This document shows positions 1 to 12,100 of a stretch of DNA of 64,000 nt, piece by piece. Origin of the DNA: Sphagnum magellanicum (lineage: Eukaryota > Streptophyta > Sphagnopsida > Sphagnales > Sphagnaceae); the NCBI GenBank assembly GCA_021904315.1, contig CM038920.1, forward strand, positions 13,392,001 through 13,456,000. Reading direction: 5' to 3'. The position numbers and the translations under genes were made by a program. Under the pieces are notes generated by a model. It was not told where the DNA came from. It saw only the letters and a list, made by a program, of their open reading frames with translations, and made no database searches. Numbering within the stretch: position 1 is the first letter of the stretch; every line of letters starts with the position of its first letter.

Positions 1-1017
1 ATGGAAGCTTATGCAAAATTTGAATTTTATCAACATAAAGTTCATCAGTTTGAATTTGTTTATAGTTTTCAATTCTATTTTTCAACTTTCAATGTATGTT
101 GAATTACAGTTAGAATTAAAATTGGTGATGGTAGTATGTTGACAAATTGAAGTTTAATGGTGTATTTGCATTGGATTTTTTATGACACCTAAGTTGCATT
201 TGACATTTTATTTTCTTTGTTTCTATGGAAAAAATTGTTAATTGTGATACATTGGTAGATTGCATACTTGTTTGTTTCTAGTTTGGTTTTTTTAATTTGC
301 TTTACATTTAGTCTTTTTTCAATTTGATTTCCAATTTGGTTCTTTCAATTTTTTTACATTTTGTCTTGTTAGTATGATTTCTAGTTGGGATTTTCTTTAT
401 TTTTTGCTATTTTTGTCATATTAGAAAAAGGACTACATTCTACTCCAAAGTTTTGTTGAAAGCAAAGACGTAACAATTAGCAATTTTGTCAAGTTTGGAG
501 GTGGGATAACTTTTCATCACAATAGCAACATGCTAAAAGAATTCCTACATGTTGACATTACATCATGTTTGTTAGTGGGTGGTAGTTTGCTAGTTCCAAA
601 GGTTGGCCATGATCCCCCACTTTACATTAAAAACAAAATAATAGGGTATATAACACTTCGACCCTAAAATTAAACCACATTGTATATGTGAAGTGGGTGT
701 TTTTCATGTGAAAATTGTTGTTACATTATATTCATATCAACATATATTCTAACTTGATGACTTTGAATTTTTATATATTAGGTTGCAACTTGCATCTTTA
801 CATGTGTGTATATGTTTGTAGTTGGGTGTGTGCTCTCGATGAATAATATGTAGGTTGTGTGGATGTGTACATGTATTTCAAATTAGATAATTTATGTGTG
901 CAATGTAGGCTTTTATATGTAGGAAGTAACATTAGATTTAAAGTGGAAGGTAACTAGGTCAAATCTTGTTAACAAATATATTATAGACATGCCATGTAAC
1001 TAGATAGAAAGTCATAT
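1..1017. other. AT-rich intergenic DNA, no gene seen
   Basis: Low-complexity AT-rich sequence with many T-runs. No reading frame of useful length and no recognisable motif on either strand. Confidence 0.6.
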
Positions 1018-1440
1018 GTTGGACATCTTAGTCAAACAAACATGCCATTTGGCACCTATGATAATTAGAGGATTAGACATCTTAGTCAAAATGGACATGT
1101 TATTTGGCACCCATGTCAACAAAAATATAAACAACTTAGTCACAATAATGTGCCATTTGGCTTGACATAACATTTGTCATATACATCAACATAATCATTA
1201 AACATCTCAATCAGTAATGACATGCAATTTGGCACCACATTAATTGAATTTGTAAACAACTTCGTCACAACAATACACTAATTGGAATCGAGGTCATCTA
1301 GTATACTAGTATGATTAATCAAAATGGACATGCCATTTTCCATCCACATCAATGGAATTATTAGACACTCTAGTCATAATGGACATGCCTAGTTGGACTT
1401 ACATAAACACTTAGTCATAATAGACTTAGTCAACTAATTT
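1018..1440. repeat. Diverged tandem repeat, about 60-bp unit
   Basis: About seven imperfect units recur, each carrying variants of 'catcttagtca' followed by 'gacatgccatttggcac'. The units have drifted strongly, so this is an old array. No protein is encoded. Confidence 0.6.
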
Positions 1441-1739
1441 GTTTTTATTGTAGCCAAATTTGTCATGTGTTTATTATGATAAAAAATCAATCTTAAAAAC
1501 CAACATATAAACAAAAAATTATTAAAATGATATAATGTTGGAAATAAAAACTTTTTAAAATACACAAATCTAAAAATACACCTTTCCATGCCGTTTAATT
1601 TGGGAATGGATTAAATAAATTGTTCTAGTTTAGGAAGTTTTCAAATGACAACTTATGACTTATGGAACTTAAAGTTTTCCTTTCTAAATTGACTCCAATG
1701 AATCATCGTCACTAAAACTAAAAACTATATCTAAAATAT

Positions 1740-2000
1740 TGACTATACCCATTTAACACAAATATTAGACCCAAATGATGCCTCAACAATTTCTTCCTCA
1801 GAAAATTCTTTCTCCATTTCAAAAACATCAAAAATTATTTTCATCATGTGGATATTGGTTTCACTCCTATATATGCATTAATAAGGAGTCTTGTATTTGT
1901 TAGATAGATGAGCTCCTTGATTATATAAGTTGAAGGCATGTGCAACAAACATGGAACAACCAAAAACATAAACACTTACTAGTTGTTCATGGCTTTGAAT
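1740..2000 (-). mobile_element. Possible Ty1/copia integrase-tail relic
   Basis: On the minus strand a short stretch reads like the VFGC-type block that follows the copia integrase core. The rest is heavily decayed. It is a fossil with several breaks and weak support. It lies next to the better-supported copia fragment on the other strand, which fits nested or rearranged debris. Confidence 0.25.
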
Positions 2001-2439
2001 AGAAACAAGGCATAGATTATAACAAGATTTTTTCATTGGGTGTTAAATGTGGCACCATCCATGCAACCACAATTTCCCAATGCAAATGCAAAAGGGATGT
2101 ATTTCACCTAGCCATTGAAATAACATCTTTACACATGGAGAACTCAAGGAAGATGTTGATGTCACCTAGCCAAAAGGATTTGTTCAAGTTGGAATGGAAT
2201 AGACAATATGTAAATTGTTTAAAGCTTTTCATGTCTACATCAAGTTCTTCAAGGTTGGTGTTAAAATATTGATTGATCATAATATTTTCATGAAAACAAT
2301 CATTTGATAACACATTTAGATTGGGACACTTATTGTGCAATAAACAATGGAAACTTTGTAATTTTTTAGTCTTGTATAGAGACAATCTTGTAGTTACAAT
2401 CGACAACAAGGAAAACAAATTGTGATTCAAATTTCAATT

Positions 2440-2870
2440 GAATTCTTTTTCAAAACAACAAACTTAATTAGAATTAAAAGATACTTGAGAAAATACTTCA
2501 TTCACTTGGAAGAGGAAATCATTTCTCAAGAAGAATATGTATATTAAATCGTTAATTATAACCCTTATATGTTGAATTGTAACCCTTATCATATGACTAA
2601 GGACTTGCAACTTTTAGATTGTTAATTGACATGCAACATCTACATGCGAACCTTGTACATTACATAAGAAATTAATCATGGAGCTCATCTACCTAGCACA
2701 TATAAGACCCAATATCACATTTCTTGTAGGAGCGATGTCAAGGTTCATGGCAGTAGCCCAAGTTCCACACTTAAAACTCAACAAAATTTATCAAAGTTTG
2801 TTATATCAAGACCAACACATTAAATTTTATCCACACGCAAAACCAACACAAAGCTCAAAGGTTAAATAAA
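2440..2870 (+). mobile_element. Ty1/copia pol relic (reverse transcriptase tail)
   Basis: The translation around 2678-2830 resembles the region after the copia RT palm, where family members read LIYL..TRPDI.F.VG..SRFM; here it is LIYLAHIRPNITFLVG followed by SRFM. Upstream, near 2510-2545, an ISQEEY stretch resembles the ISQxKY block of copia RT. No LTRs were found. It is an old, broken fossil without intact ends. Confidence 0.6.
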
Positions 2871-4830
2871 CACTAATTCAACAAAAATTCTACTACAACA
2901 AACATCTTCACATTTGAAGGAACACCATTCACATTGTCTAGCAAAAAGACATACTCCAAACTTGTTCTCAATAAAGTTTACATAGATAGCTTTGGCTTTA
3001 AAGGGCCCAAAGGAAACAACATGATTATATCTAGGTTGGCAAATGACTCACATGAGATTAAAAATAGCAAGTAAAACAAGTATAGTTGTTAGTTACAACT
3101 ACCATAGATTACACTATCAAGTGCATAAATAATCATGTATTCCACACACAAACAAAGCACGTGAAGGTCCACTATCATGGGAAAAAAAAAGGTTAATCTA
3201 GAAATATTGAGCATTCACAATGTTCCCACAAATATGGGAACATTATTTTAAGAGGGATATATAGTAGTAGTAGATTTATGCATACATATAATATTAGTAG
3301 ATACAAATGGAATAGATATATTAATAAATCCCTTCAAAAGAACAAAATTCCAAGATTTGAGGAAAGAGAAGTGTCATCAGCCTACTATTGTCATGGGCAT
3401 GAAGGATGAAATGTCATGTGTCCCAAGCACATTGTATAACTTAGAAAAAGACATGGAGACATTAACAATCTATGCTTTTAACTTTTAAACTTTGCATGGA
3501 TTTTGGGATAAGTGCCTCACATCCAAAAGTAATTATATGATGGCCTTTGGCCTACAAATGCAACTTTAGTGTAAGTAGGAATTCAATATTGCTTAATGTT
3601 TACATTTAGAAAAATGAACTATATGTTTTTCTAGTTGTTGATGGCCATTGTGCAACACATTTTTAACAAGGAAGGTTGTCAAAAGGGGATTGAAAGGGAT
3701 CAATATACAACATGGGGTGATTAAGGAGTATGATGGGAAACCAAAGTTTTTGAAGGTGACCCAATTCAACATGATATGTGTGATACAAGTTTAATCCCAC
3801 ACAACCAACCCCATCTCAAGGTTATTTCATCATTCATCCAAATTACCATCAACACAATTTGAAAATCCTTGGGCATACAAATAAATCAACTTCAATTGTT
3901 TCAAATCTTTGGTTATTGAGTCAATGTAATATGGTATAACATGCAATTGTTTTATAACACACAAGTTTGGCAATTCATGATAAATTCATCTAAATGACTA
4001 ACAATTTTATCTTTCAATTGCGTCATGATGGCGAATTGGTCTAGAAATTATTGTTTTGCATTGAAATGAGCACTTAAGAATAATTGTATGCATGTTGCCA
4101 ACCATGAATGGTTGAAGTTTTGAAAGAGAAACTATTTCCAACCACCTAACGGAAGCAACTTTGGTTGCCTGAATTTTTCATAGTGACTTCAAGAATACTA
4201 AGTGATTCCCGCAGTTTTGGAAGATTAGCTTACCCACTCACCATGTTAGGCTGCCTTCATTAATGGGCAATATTGAGACAGGGCGAGCATTGATAATGTA
4301 TGCTTATAGGGAATCCTAGCCGTGAAAGCATTATTAGCTTGATGTTGATGATTTGGTTCTTTCATATTACTCATTTTCATTTGAAAAACCATTCCATCCA
4401 ATGGATAGCATGTTATTTCAAAATCTAAAGTTTTAGTATGTACCAAAAATAATGGCACCTTACAACAACTTGCTAACCATTTCATTTTTTTTATTAAATC
4501 ATTTTTTTTAGCAATATTAAGTTTAGGTTTTAACAAAAGAGTATATCCTAATAGGTTTAGAATGGGTAAATGCTTACACCCATCCAACTTTTCTAAAAGG
4601 CTCAAAATGTGGGGTGATGTGGCCTTTGCCAAATTTCCAATCAGTTACTCTTGAAAAATAATCATAAGTCTTAAATGACTACCAAAATATTCTGGTTCTG
4701 TAAATTATCAATAGCTTTACATTGCCATTATAGATCAAGTATCATAAGAAATATGTGATCACTCCTACTATTGTTGATGATAATCTTATATGAGTACCTA
4801 CATTCATTCTAATGATTATACATGTACTAA
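2871..4830. other. AT-rich intergenic DNA
   Basis: Nothing convincing here. A 128-codon minus-strand frame at 4246-4632 has no recognisable domain and no splice context, and I do not call it a gene. Parts of 2900-3800 look like eroded coding DNA, perhaps more copia debris, but cannot be assigned. Confidence 0.5.
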
Positions 4831-5163
4831 GGCCAACTTTAGATGAGGGTCCAAGGCCCAGGAACCAATGAATTCAAGCAATTTTATTGGTTGAAAGCTT
4901 TAAATTGGTCCCCAAGGCTTTTAGACAAGGGTCCAAGACAAAAAAGTGGCAAATTAAGGCTAAACTTACGTGACACCTGTTCTGGAGGGAAAATCATTTG
5001 GTTCAGACCAAAAAATAGTGCTAAAAGGAGAGCTCCTGATTCGGAGAACCAAGAATCAGGCTAGGGACCAAGGTATAGTCCAACTCACCGATTCAATTTG
5101 CTTCAAATCAGTCCAAATTGGTTCCTAGGAAATTGGACCCTGGACCCTCATCTAAAGTGGGCC
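4831..5163. mobile_element. MITE of 333 bp, PIF/Harbinger-like
   Basis: The ends are inverted copies: the left starts GGCCAACTTTAGATGAGG and the right, read on the other strand, starts GGCCCACTTTAGATGAGG, matching at 22 of about 23 positions. Flanks are TAA on the left and TAC on the right, consistent with a 3-bp TWA-type target duplication with one change. The interior carries no transposase frame, so the copy is non-autonomous. Confidence 0.7.
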
Positions 5164-5756
5164 TACGAATAATTACAAACAAAATCAAATTTGGAAACAC
5201 CATGCCCCAACCTTGCCAAATTGCCAATATTTGTAGCAGAAGTATGCATGTGAAAGGAAACAATAAATTTGATAACTTGACATGGTTGACTAGAACTTGT
5301 CGTGCTTTTGTTGTACTACCTCCATTTCATATGTGTTCACCTACTAACTTGGGCTTCGCATTGTTGTGTGCTACAAATGATGATCAAATTTTCTTTTTTC
5401 TTTCCTTATGTTCCCATATGGTTTTCAATAGTTTGTCATTATCTATGCCAATGCTAAATGTAATTTAAAACGATATAAATATCATAGACATAAAAAGGCA
5501 CATGTTAATGCACATTTTCATATTCATGTTGGTGTGTAAGGAAAAGGAGTGAGGTAGTTAAGCATGAAAATGATCATGTACAACTGCAGCTAGTTGACCG
5601 GAGGTGACTTGGGTTCAAACTCCAGTTCATGTTATATACTTGAAAATTTGAACTTCTCACATGCTTTTGGAAAATAAATCACATTTCAGATGATGGGAAT
5701 TTTTTTTGATTTTGCAACTCAATAATTTGAGTTCATGGACATTCCCACCTACATAA
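5164..5756. other. Intergenic DNA between two MITEs
   Basis: No gene. A match to a pol III B-box (GGTTCAAACTCC, near 5611-5622) occurs without a convincing A-box or tRNA fold, so neither a tRNA nor a SINE is called. Confidence 0.5.
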
Positions 5757-6065
5757 GAGCATCTCCACCCACACTCTCTATTTGGGCCTCCATCAATGTT
5801 TACTGCAGCCAACATTGGGAGTGTTAATTATTCCCCCATCCCCACCCATAAACATGGAAAAATGGACACTAGAAAGTCAAGAGACCACTAAAATGACATC
5901 ACTTGGGCCAATTGTCAGTATGGTTGGCCAATAAAAGACAGTCATTTCCCTCTAGGAGAGCATTATATCTGGGCATCTTTATAGGCCCAATGTGAGTTTC
6001 TTACTATTTGATGGTTATACTTGACCGAACATATAGTGTAGAGGCTATGGACGACAACAATGCTC
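5757..6065. mobile_element. Degenerate GAGCATCTCC-type MITE
   Basis: The left end is TAA followed by GAGCATCTCCACCCACAC; the right end closes with TGCTC followed by TAA. The right inverted repeat is eroded beyond the first few bases. Length of about 309 bp, the TAA flanks and an internal 'ttggccaat' patch place it with the better copy at 29172-29557. Confidence 0.5.
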
Positions 6066-6689
6066 TAAGTTGGTCCATAAGCTCAATCTGAATCATGGCT
6101 GCTTTTGTATTGTTGCCTCTCATTTACACATGTAGTAATGGGATAGTTGTTGAGGTAGTTTAAATCAAGTGAATCAACAAAGCAATCCACACTTTGTTCA
6201 ACCACCTTCTTTTCCCAAGACCTAACCCAAAACACATATTGAATTACAAAGCTCCTGATGATTTTCCTTCAATTCCTTCCTTTGCAACTTGCAGGTTACT
6301 CCTCTCATACATAATTGGTGTTTGTTAATTAATTACAATCCGCTGACTTGCAATTAGTGTGGACAATTTACACTAATTTGCTATTCTTCCAAAAAATTGC
6401 TCACACTTATTTAATTTGCTGATATCATCAGGCAATGATGATGGTCAGATGGACTTTGCAATTTGTGTGACTCTTTCCAGAAATTTTGTGATTGTTACTA
6501 CTCTTCTAGAAAAAAACTTCAAAACTACCTTTCTAACTTTCTACCTTACAGAATCATGGATTTTGTTATAATATGTATAAGGCAAGTATGAAGTGTGAAC
6601 CACCAGAACTCTTCCAGAACCGGTTCTTTTAACTTTGGCTGATAGGAAGTCTTCATAATGAGTTTGCAATTTATGAGAACCAATTGTGA
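6066..6689. other. Intergenic DNA, nothing recognised
   Basis: No supported reading frame, RNA gene or repeat. Confidence 0.5.
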
Positions 6690-7301
6690 TTGGTAGTCCA
6701 ATCCAAAAAGATTCATTTTGTTTCCAAGATGGCAAAGCTCATAGAGTTGAAGGTTGTGTTGGTTGTACCTTTGATCTTGATATATATATGGACAAGTGGC
6801 ATGCTCCAAAAATGGCAAGAAGGTGTAGACCTAACCAACCCAACTGTTGAAAATAATTTGTTGAGACTCTTAAAAGTTGAACCAATGCAAAATGACATTG
6901 TCAATAATAGAAGTAGAAATGGATTTGCATCAATCTTGCAAATTTGGGATAGTTTTGAACCTATAGGAATTGGGCCTACTTCCTACACAAATTTTGTAGA
7001 AGGGGTCAGTTTAATAGTTCTCTGCAAAGTTTGGACTGAAAATTATCTGGTACCTTTTGGAAAGATCACTGAACAATTTACTGACCTTGATTTTGGAAGC
7101 ATCTTAAATTCATCATATCTGGCATGGACAAATATGTGTCATGCATCCATTCTGGCCAAAGAGAGAGGCTTTTGGATTCCTTTTTGGGGAAACAAAAACA
7201 CAATTGTGAAAAAACCAACCTGGAAAATCTTGGTTGATCAAAAGCATGGTCATACTTCTATGAAATTAGAAACAGTAGAAGTGGGGAAAAAAAAAAATTA
7301 A
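6690..7301 (+). CDS. Unrecognised 203-codon open frame
   Basis: An uninterrupted frame of just over 200 codons in AT-rich DNA. Near its N-terminus it encodes a hydrophobic stretch (LKVVLVVPLILIYIW), then a mixed, tryptophan-rich body with no domain I can name. There is no clear promoter, splice site or paralogue in the window. Its length is more than expected by chance, but it could equally be a preserved stretch of an old retroelement. I assign no function. Confidence 0.2.
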   Translation: MVVQSKKIHFVSKMAKLIELKVVLVVPLILIYIWTSGMLQKWQEGVDLTNPTVENNLLRLLKVEPMQNDIVNNRSRNGFASILQIWDSFEPIGIGPTSYTNFVEGVSLIVLCKVWTENYLVPFGKITEQFTDLDFGSILNSSYLAWTNMCHASILAKERGFWIPFWGNKNTIVKKPTWKILVDQKHGHTSMKLETVEVGKKKN

Positions 7302-8951
7302 AAAAAATGATATAAATTGGGCAAAACTTTCATGACAAGAGAACACAACAAGAAAGAAGAAAACTGACCAAGAAAAGGAAGCAAGAAAGAAAGGGCATAT
7401 CCAACTAACTCTGCACCAGATTTTTCCCTGCACATGTATAACCAACCCATGCAAACAAAACCGTAATCAAGATTATCACCACAACCACATCAGTGAAGCA
7501 GCAAACCCCTGAAAACCAAACAAATTTGGGAAAAGGATTCCAGCTACCTTGAGCTGCCACCAAAAGTGTGCAAGGAAGTACTAACCATGATTCAAGGAAC
7601 TTTTGTGATGTTGAAGGAAGGTACAAAGTATGGTGACAGTTTGCAATGATGGTATGCAGGAGCAGTAGTATATAAAAAGAGGTGCAGCTTGACCATCTTA
7701 TATTATATGCAACTAATATGATCTGTACAGTTGCTTTGGTGTAGTACAGAGGTAGGCATATAACCTTGAGTAGAAGTGAGTGCATGAAGAATCATTCCAG
7801 TCACAAGGGTCAGAAAAGCACAGTACAGATTTGAGAGATTGCTGCAAATTCCAGTTTTTTTCTTCACCATTGTTGCAGATTCCACAGGTTGTATTTTTGT
7901 CGCAGCAATGGTTTCAAATTACAGCTTTTCTTGACCATTTTTGTTGCAAATTCTAGCTTTTTGTAAACCATGTTTTCACTTGTGTAGCCCACTTTAGCTC
8001 TTCAACCCCCTTCATGTTTCCATGGATCTCCAGAATCCAAACAGGCAGCTTTGAAATCCAGCTTTCAATTCATGCACCCATGAGTTTTTGCCCCTCCAAT
8101 CTCTCTCCCAAGTATCACAGTGTCTCTTTGTCTCTGGGCTTTTTTTCCTCATAACACCCAACTTGTTTCCCATAATTACTGCAGACACATACCTTCTTTG
8201 CTGCCTTGGAATTTCTTTATTGATCCATGGGCACACACTGCCTCCATTCTATGCAGATATTGATCAGCATAACAGCTGCAGAAAAAATCCCTCTTACACT
8301 TCTCTTGTCTTGAGATCCAGTAGTAGCATCAGCTGATAATGATCCAGTTGAGGTTTCCACAATTTGTTAATGAGGGTGAAATCTCTTTGAAACCCAAAAA
8401 AGAAGTAACAACAGCAGCAGCAACCTCAAGGTGTAAGAAATTCTTCACTTCCCATCAACTCATGGAAGTGGTTGAACATTAGTGCAGTACCTGGAGGTTT
8501 GCAGATTCAACTCGATTGCTCCTCAGTCATTCAAGAATCAGAACGCTCTTCTGCTGCACCACCACATCCCTCTTTGCTTGTGCTTGAACAGAAGCTGATT
8601 TGATGCAAGCCACTTTTTATGCTCTTGAGGGAACACTATAGTAATCATAAAAACAGCATTGAAACTGTTCAGTGAAAGATCATGGTCTGCATTTCCTTGC
8701 TAAAGAGCTCCAACCTTGTTCATTCAAGATTCAAGACATTCAAACACATTCAAAGTTGCAGCCAAAAGAAAAGCGGTTCAAGGAGAGAGATGAAAAACCC
8801 AGATCACAGAATAGAATATGAATGCAGCATGGATTTTTCCTTGAAATGCACTGAGAGAGGGCGAGAGCAGCAAAGCGCTGAAGCTGTTTGTTGTCAGAGC
8901 TGCAGAAGTTTTTGCAGTTTGATTCCAGGGACATCAGTGGGTGAAGAAGGT
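7302..8951. other. Upstream region of the ABCG gene
   Basis: No coding sequence supported. The sequence becomes less AT-rich from about 7800 on and probably contains the promoter and distal leader of the transporter that starts at 9163. I could not place a TATA box with confidence. Confidence 0.4.
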
Positions 8952-9162
8952 GGAGTGCAACCAAGGAATTGGACACTTTGAGGATCTGCATTGCAAGATT
9001 GAACGTGGAGTGCAACTGCGGAATTCGACACTTGGGATCATCTGCATTACAAGATTGAACGTGGAGTGCAAGGTATTAGAGTTTGGATATCGATCTGCAT
9101 TTGCAAACTTGAAGGTGTAGTGTCTCAAAGGGAAATTCAGACTTCAGGATCTGCATTGCACA
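8952..9162 (+). repeat. Tandem repeat in the ABCG 5' leader, ending at the start codon
   Basis: Four units follow head to tail: 8952-9006, 9007-9062, 9063-9116 and 9117-9162 (55, 56, 54 and 46 bp). Each opens with GGAGTGCAA or a variant and carries 'gatctgcattgca'. The last, most diverged unit runs into the ATG at 9163. Confidence 0.8.
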
Positions 9163-12100
9163 ATGGCCGCTAGAACCACCAACTTAGGTCGTAAACCCAG
9201 ACCTCCCAGCAGAAGAGAACTGCTGGAAAGCTTCAAATCCTTGGAAGCTGCAAAGAAGCAGAGAAGAAGATCTGAGACATCTGCTACTGCTGCTGAACCA
9301 TCATCTCTTGCATACCAAGAACGTGTCTCGAGTGGGTCTGAGTTCAGAGGAACTTCAGGGACTTCAATGGAGAGAGCTCCTGAGGGTGCTGGAATCAATG
9401 GGCTTTCTGCTATTGAGGACAACGATCCATTTGATCCTGCAGCAGCAACTCCTCCTCCTCCTGCATCAAGAATTGGGGAAGCAGGTCTCCACAAGAGAGA
9501 GCAGCTCTCCACATTGGAAGACAACAGCGACATCGAGATACCAGAACTTGGTTCTTTTTCTTACCTGAGTCCTGGTGTCCCAGATCTGGATCTTGATATC
9601 ATTGTAGCAGGTTCATTTCCTTCAACTCTTGGCACAATGGATCATGTAGTTCTGAATCTCGATCCGGTGGTGCCAATGAAGCTGCTATCTGATCATGAAC
9701 CCACATTTGTCAACGTGCTGGAGACGAAATCGCTGGAAGAACAACAAGGCTCGATGATGATGCAACAAGAAGAACCACCACTCCTGGTGTTGCAGTTCTC
9801 GGATCTTACCTACACTGTGCACAAGAAAATATCAAGATGGAGACGATGCTTTCGCAAGCCAACTGCAGTAGTCGCTTCTTCTGCTGCTGTTTCCGCGTCT
9901 TCTGCAACAGCAGCAGCTATGGCGATGGCACCACCACCACCACACTCTCGCTTGGTACTTGATCATGTCTCAGGCGAGGCCAGAGATGGAGAGATTCTAG
10001 CTGTCATGGGGCCCAGTGGATCAGGCAAATCCACTCTCATCGACGCTCTCGCTCAAAGAATCGAGAGCTTAGAGGGTCGCATCACCCTCAACAGTACCCA
10101 TGTCAGCAATCGTCTTCTTCGCAGCATCTCGGCGTATGTCATGCAGGTGCAAACTTGGATGCAGATCGATCGATGTTCTTGTGTATCTGTCTATCTTCTC
10201 ATGCCTTCTTGTTCTTCTTGTTCTTGTTCTTCACGCAGATCACACTTTGGCCCGTTTCTGGGTGCATCACAATGTCTCTACCCTGAAGTACCCTGAAGGG
10301 TAGAGCCAACAAAGCACGACAATGACGATGAGCACACTCTTGGGTGATATTGACAGGACGATCTTAGAATGTAGGGATATCAAACTTTGGCCTGTTTTTG
10401 GGTGAATAACCATGTCTCTACCCTGAAGAACCCTGAAGGGGTAGAGCCAACAAACCACGATACAATGATGATGATGATGATGATGATGATGAGGGATATC
10501 AAACTTTGGCCTGTTTCTGGGTGCATAACAATGTCTCTACCCTGAAGTACCATGAAGGGTAGAGCCAACAAATCACGAAACAATGATGATGCACACACTC
10601 TTTCTTGGGTGACATTTACAGGACGATCTGCTGTTTCCCATGCTGACAGTGAAGGAAACGCTGATGTTTTCCGCACTTTTTCGAATACCGAGGACTCAAT
10701 CCACGGCCAAGAAAAGGGCTCGAGTAATGCACTTGTTGGATCAGCTGGGCTTGGTGGAGGTGGCCGACACCATCATCGGCGACGAAGGTCGTCGTGGTGT
10801 GTCGGGTGGCGAGAGACGACGCGTCTCCATAGGAATCGACATCATCCACGACCCCTTGTTGCTTTTTCTGGACGAGCCTACCTCTGGTCTCGACTCCACC
10901 AGTGCTTACATGGTGGTACGTCTGTCTGTCCGTCCGTCCGTCCTTCAGTGCACGCTCTTTCTTCTTCATAGTCGCGCCCCAACCCCTCTCTCTCTCTCTT
11001 TCTTATTCCAAAGGGTGAAAACACATAATACGAACCACAAAGTGTTAAGTGTGTGGACATTGTTAAAAAACAAAACTGTACCCTTTCCATTTTTGAAAAA
11101 TCACAAGGAAAGCATAATAATTTGAATTGTCAATTTGATTTTTGGAATAGGTTTCATTACTTGACACTAGTTCCAATGCTCAAAATTTTATATAAATTCA
11201 TGATATTCAGTTTTTCCTTGGAGTATTTGCTTGAGCTTCATGCACTTAAAACAAGTATGAATACTTAAAATCACTATATTCAGTTTTTTCTTGGACTATT
11301 GCTTGAATTCCATGCACATAAACAAGTGTGAATACTTAAAATCGTAAGGGGAGCACAATAGTTTGGATTGTCAATTTTGTTTTGAGAATAAGCTAAGTGT
11401 TTGGATTGTCAAATTTAGTTTTCAGAATAAGCTCCAAGTATGATTGTCAATTTTGATTTTCAAAATAACTTCCATTACTTGAAAATTTTCAATGCTCGAA
11501 ATGTTATGCAAATCCATTATGTTTCATTATTTTCTTCTTGGGTGATTTCTTGATCTACTTGCATGGATGCATGCAAGCAGGTGCGAACGCTTCAAAAGAT
11601 TGCCAAGACAGGAAGCATCGTGATACTGTCGATCCATCAACCCAGTTTTCGCATCCTGGATCTCGTGGACCGTCTCATACTGCTGGCATTCGGCCAAAAA
11701 GTCTACGGAGGTCCGCCTGCGGAGCTTCACACCTACTTCCACTCCTTCGGTCGTCCGGTTCCTCAACACGAGAACAGCACCGAGCATGCTCTTGACCTCA
11801 TCCAAGAACTGCACAATTCACAGGTACAAAGTAGTACCAGAGCTAGAAGACTCTTACAGTCGATTATCTAGTTATCCATCTATCTGTTGAGCAACAACAA
11901 CAACAACAACTATGAATCCATCCTTCGTGTGCATGCATCCTGAGGAGCCGGAGCTTAGCTGAGATTCGCGAGTTGCTTAATTATTCTTGCTTCAAGATTG
12001 ATTGCTGCCGCTTTCATCAAGAATTGATCTGTTGTCGCAGCAGCAGCAGCAGTCACTACTGATTGTGTTTCTTTTTGTGTGTTTTGCATGGGTTTCTTCT

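Noticed and set aside
4246-4632. 128-codon minus-strand frame
   Set aside because: No recognisable domain, no splice context and AT-rich codon use typical of chance frames in this region.
5611-5622. B-box-like GGTTCAAACTCC as a tRNA or SINE
   Set aside because: No A-box at the right distance, no cloverleaf and no poly(A) or T tail.
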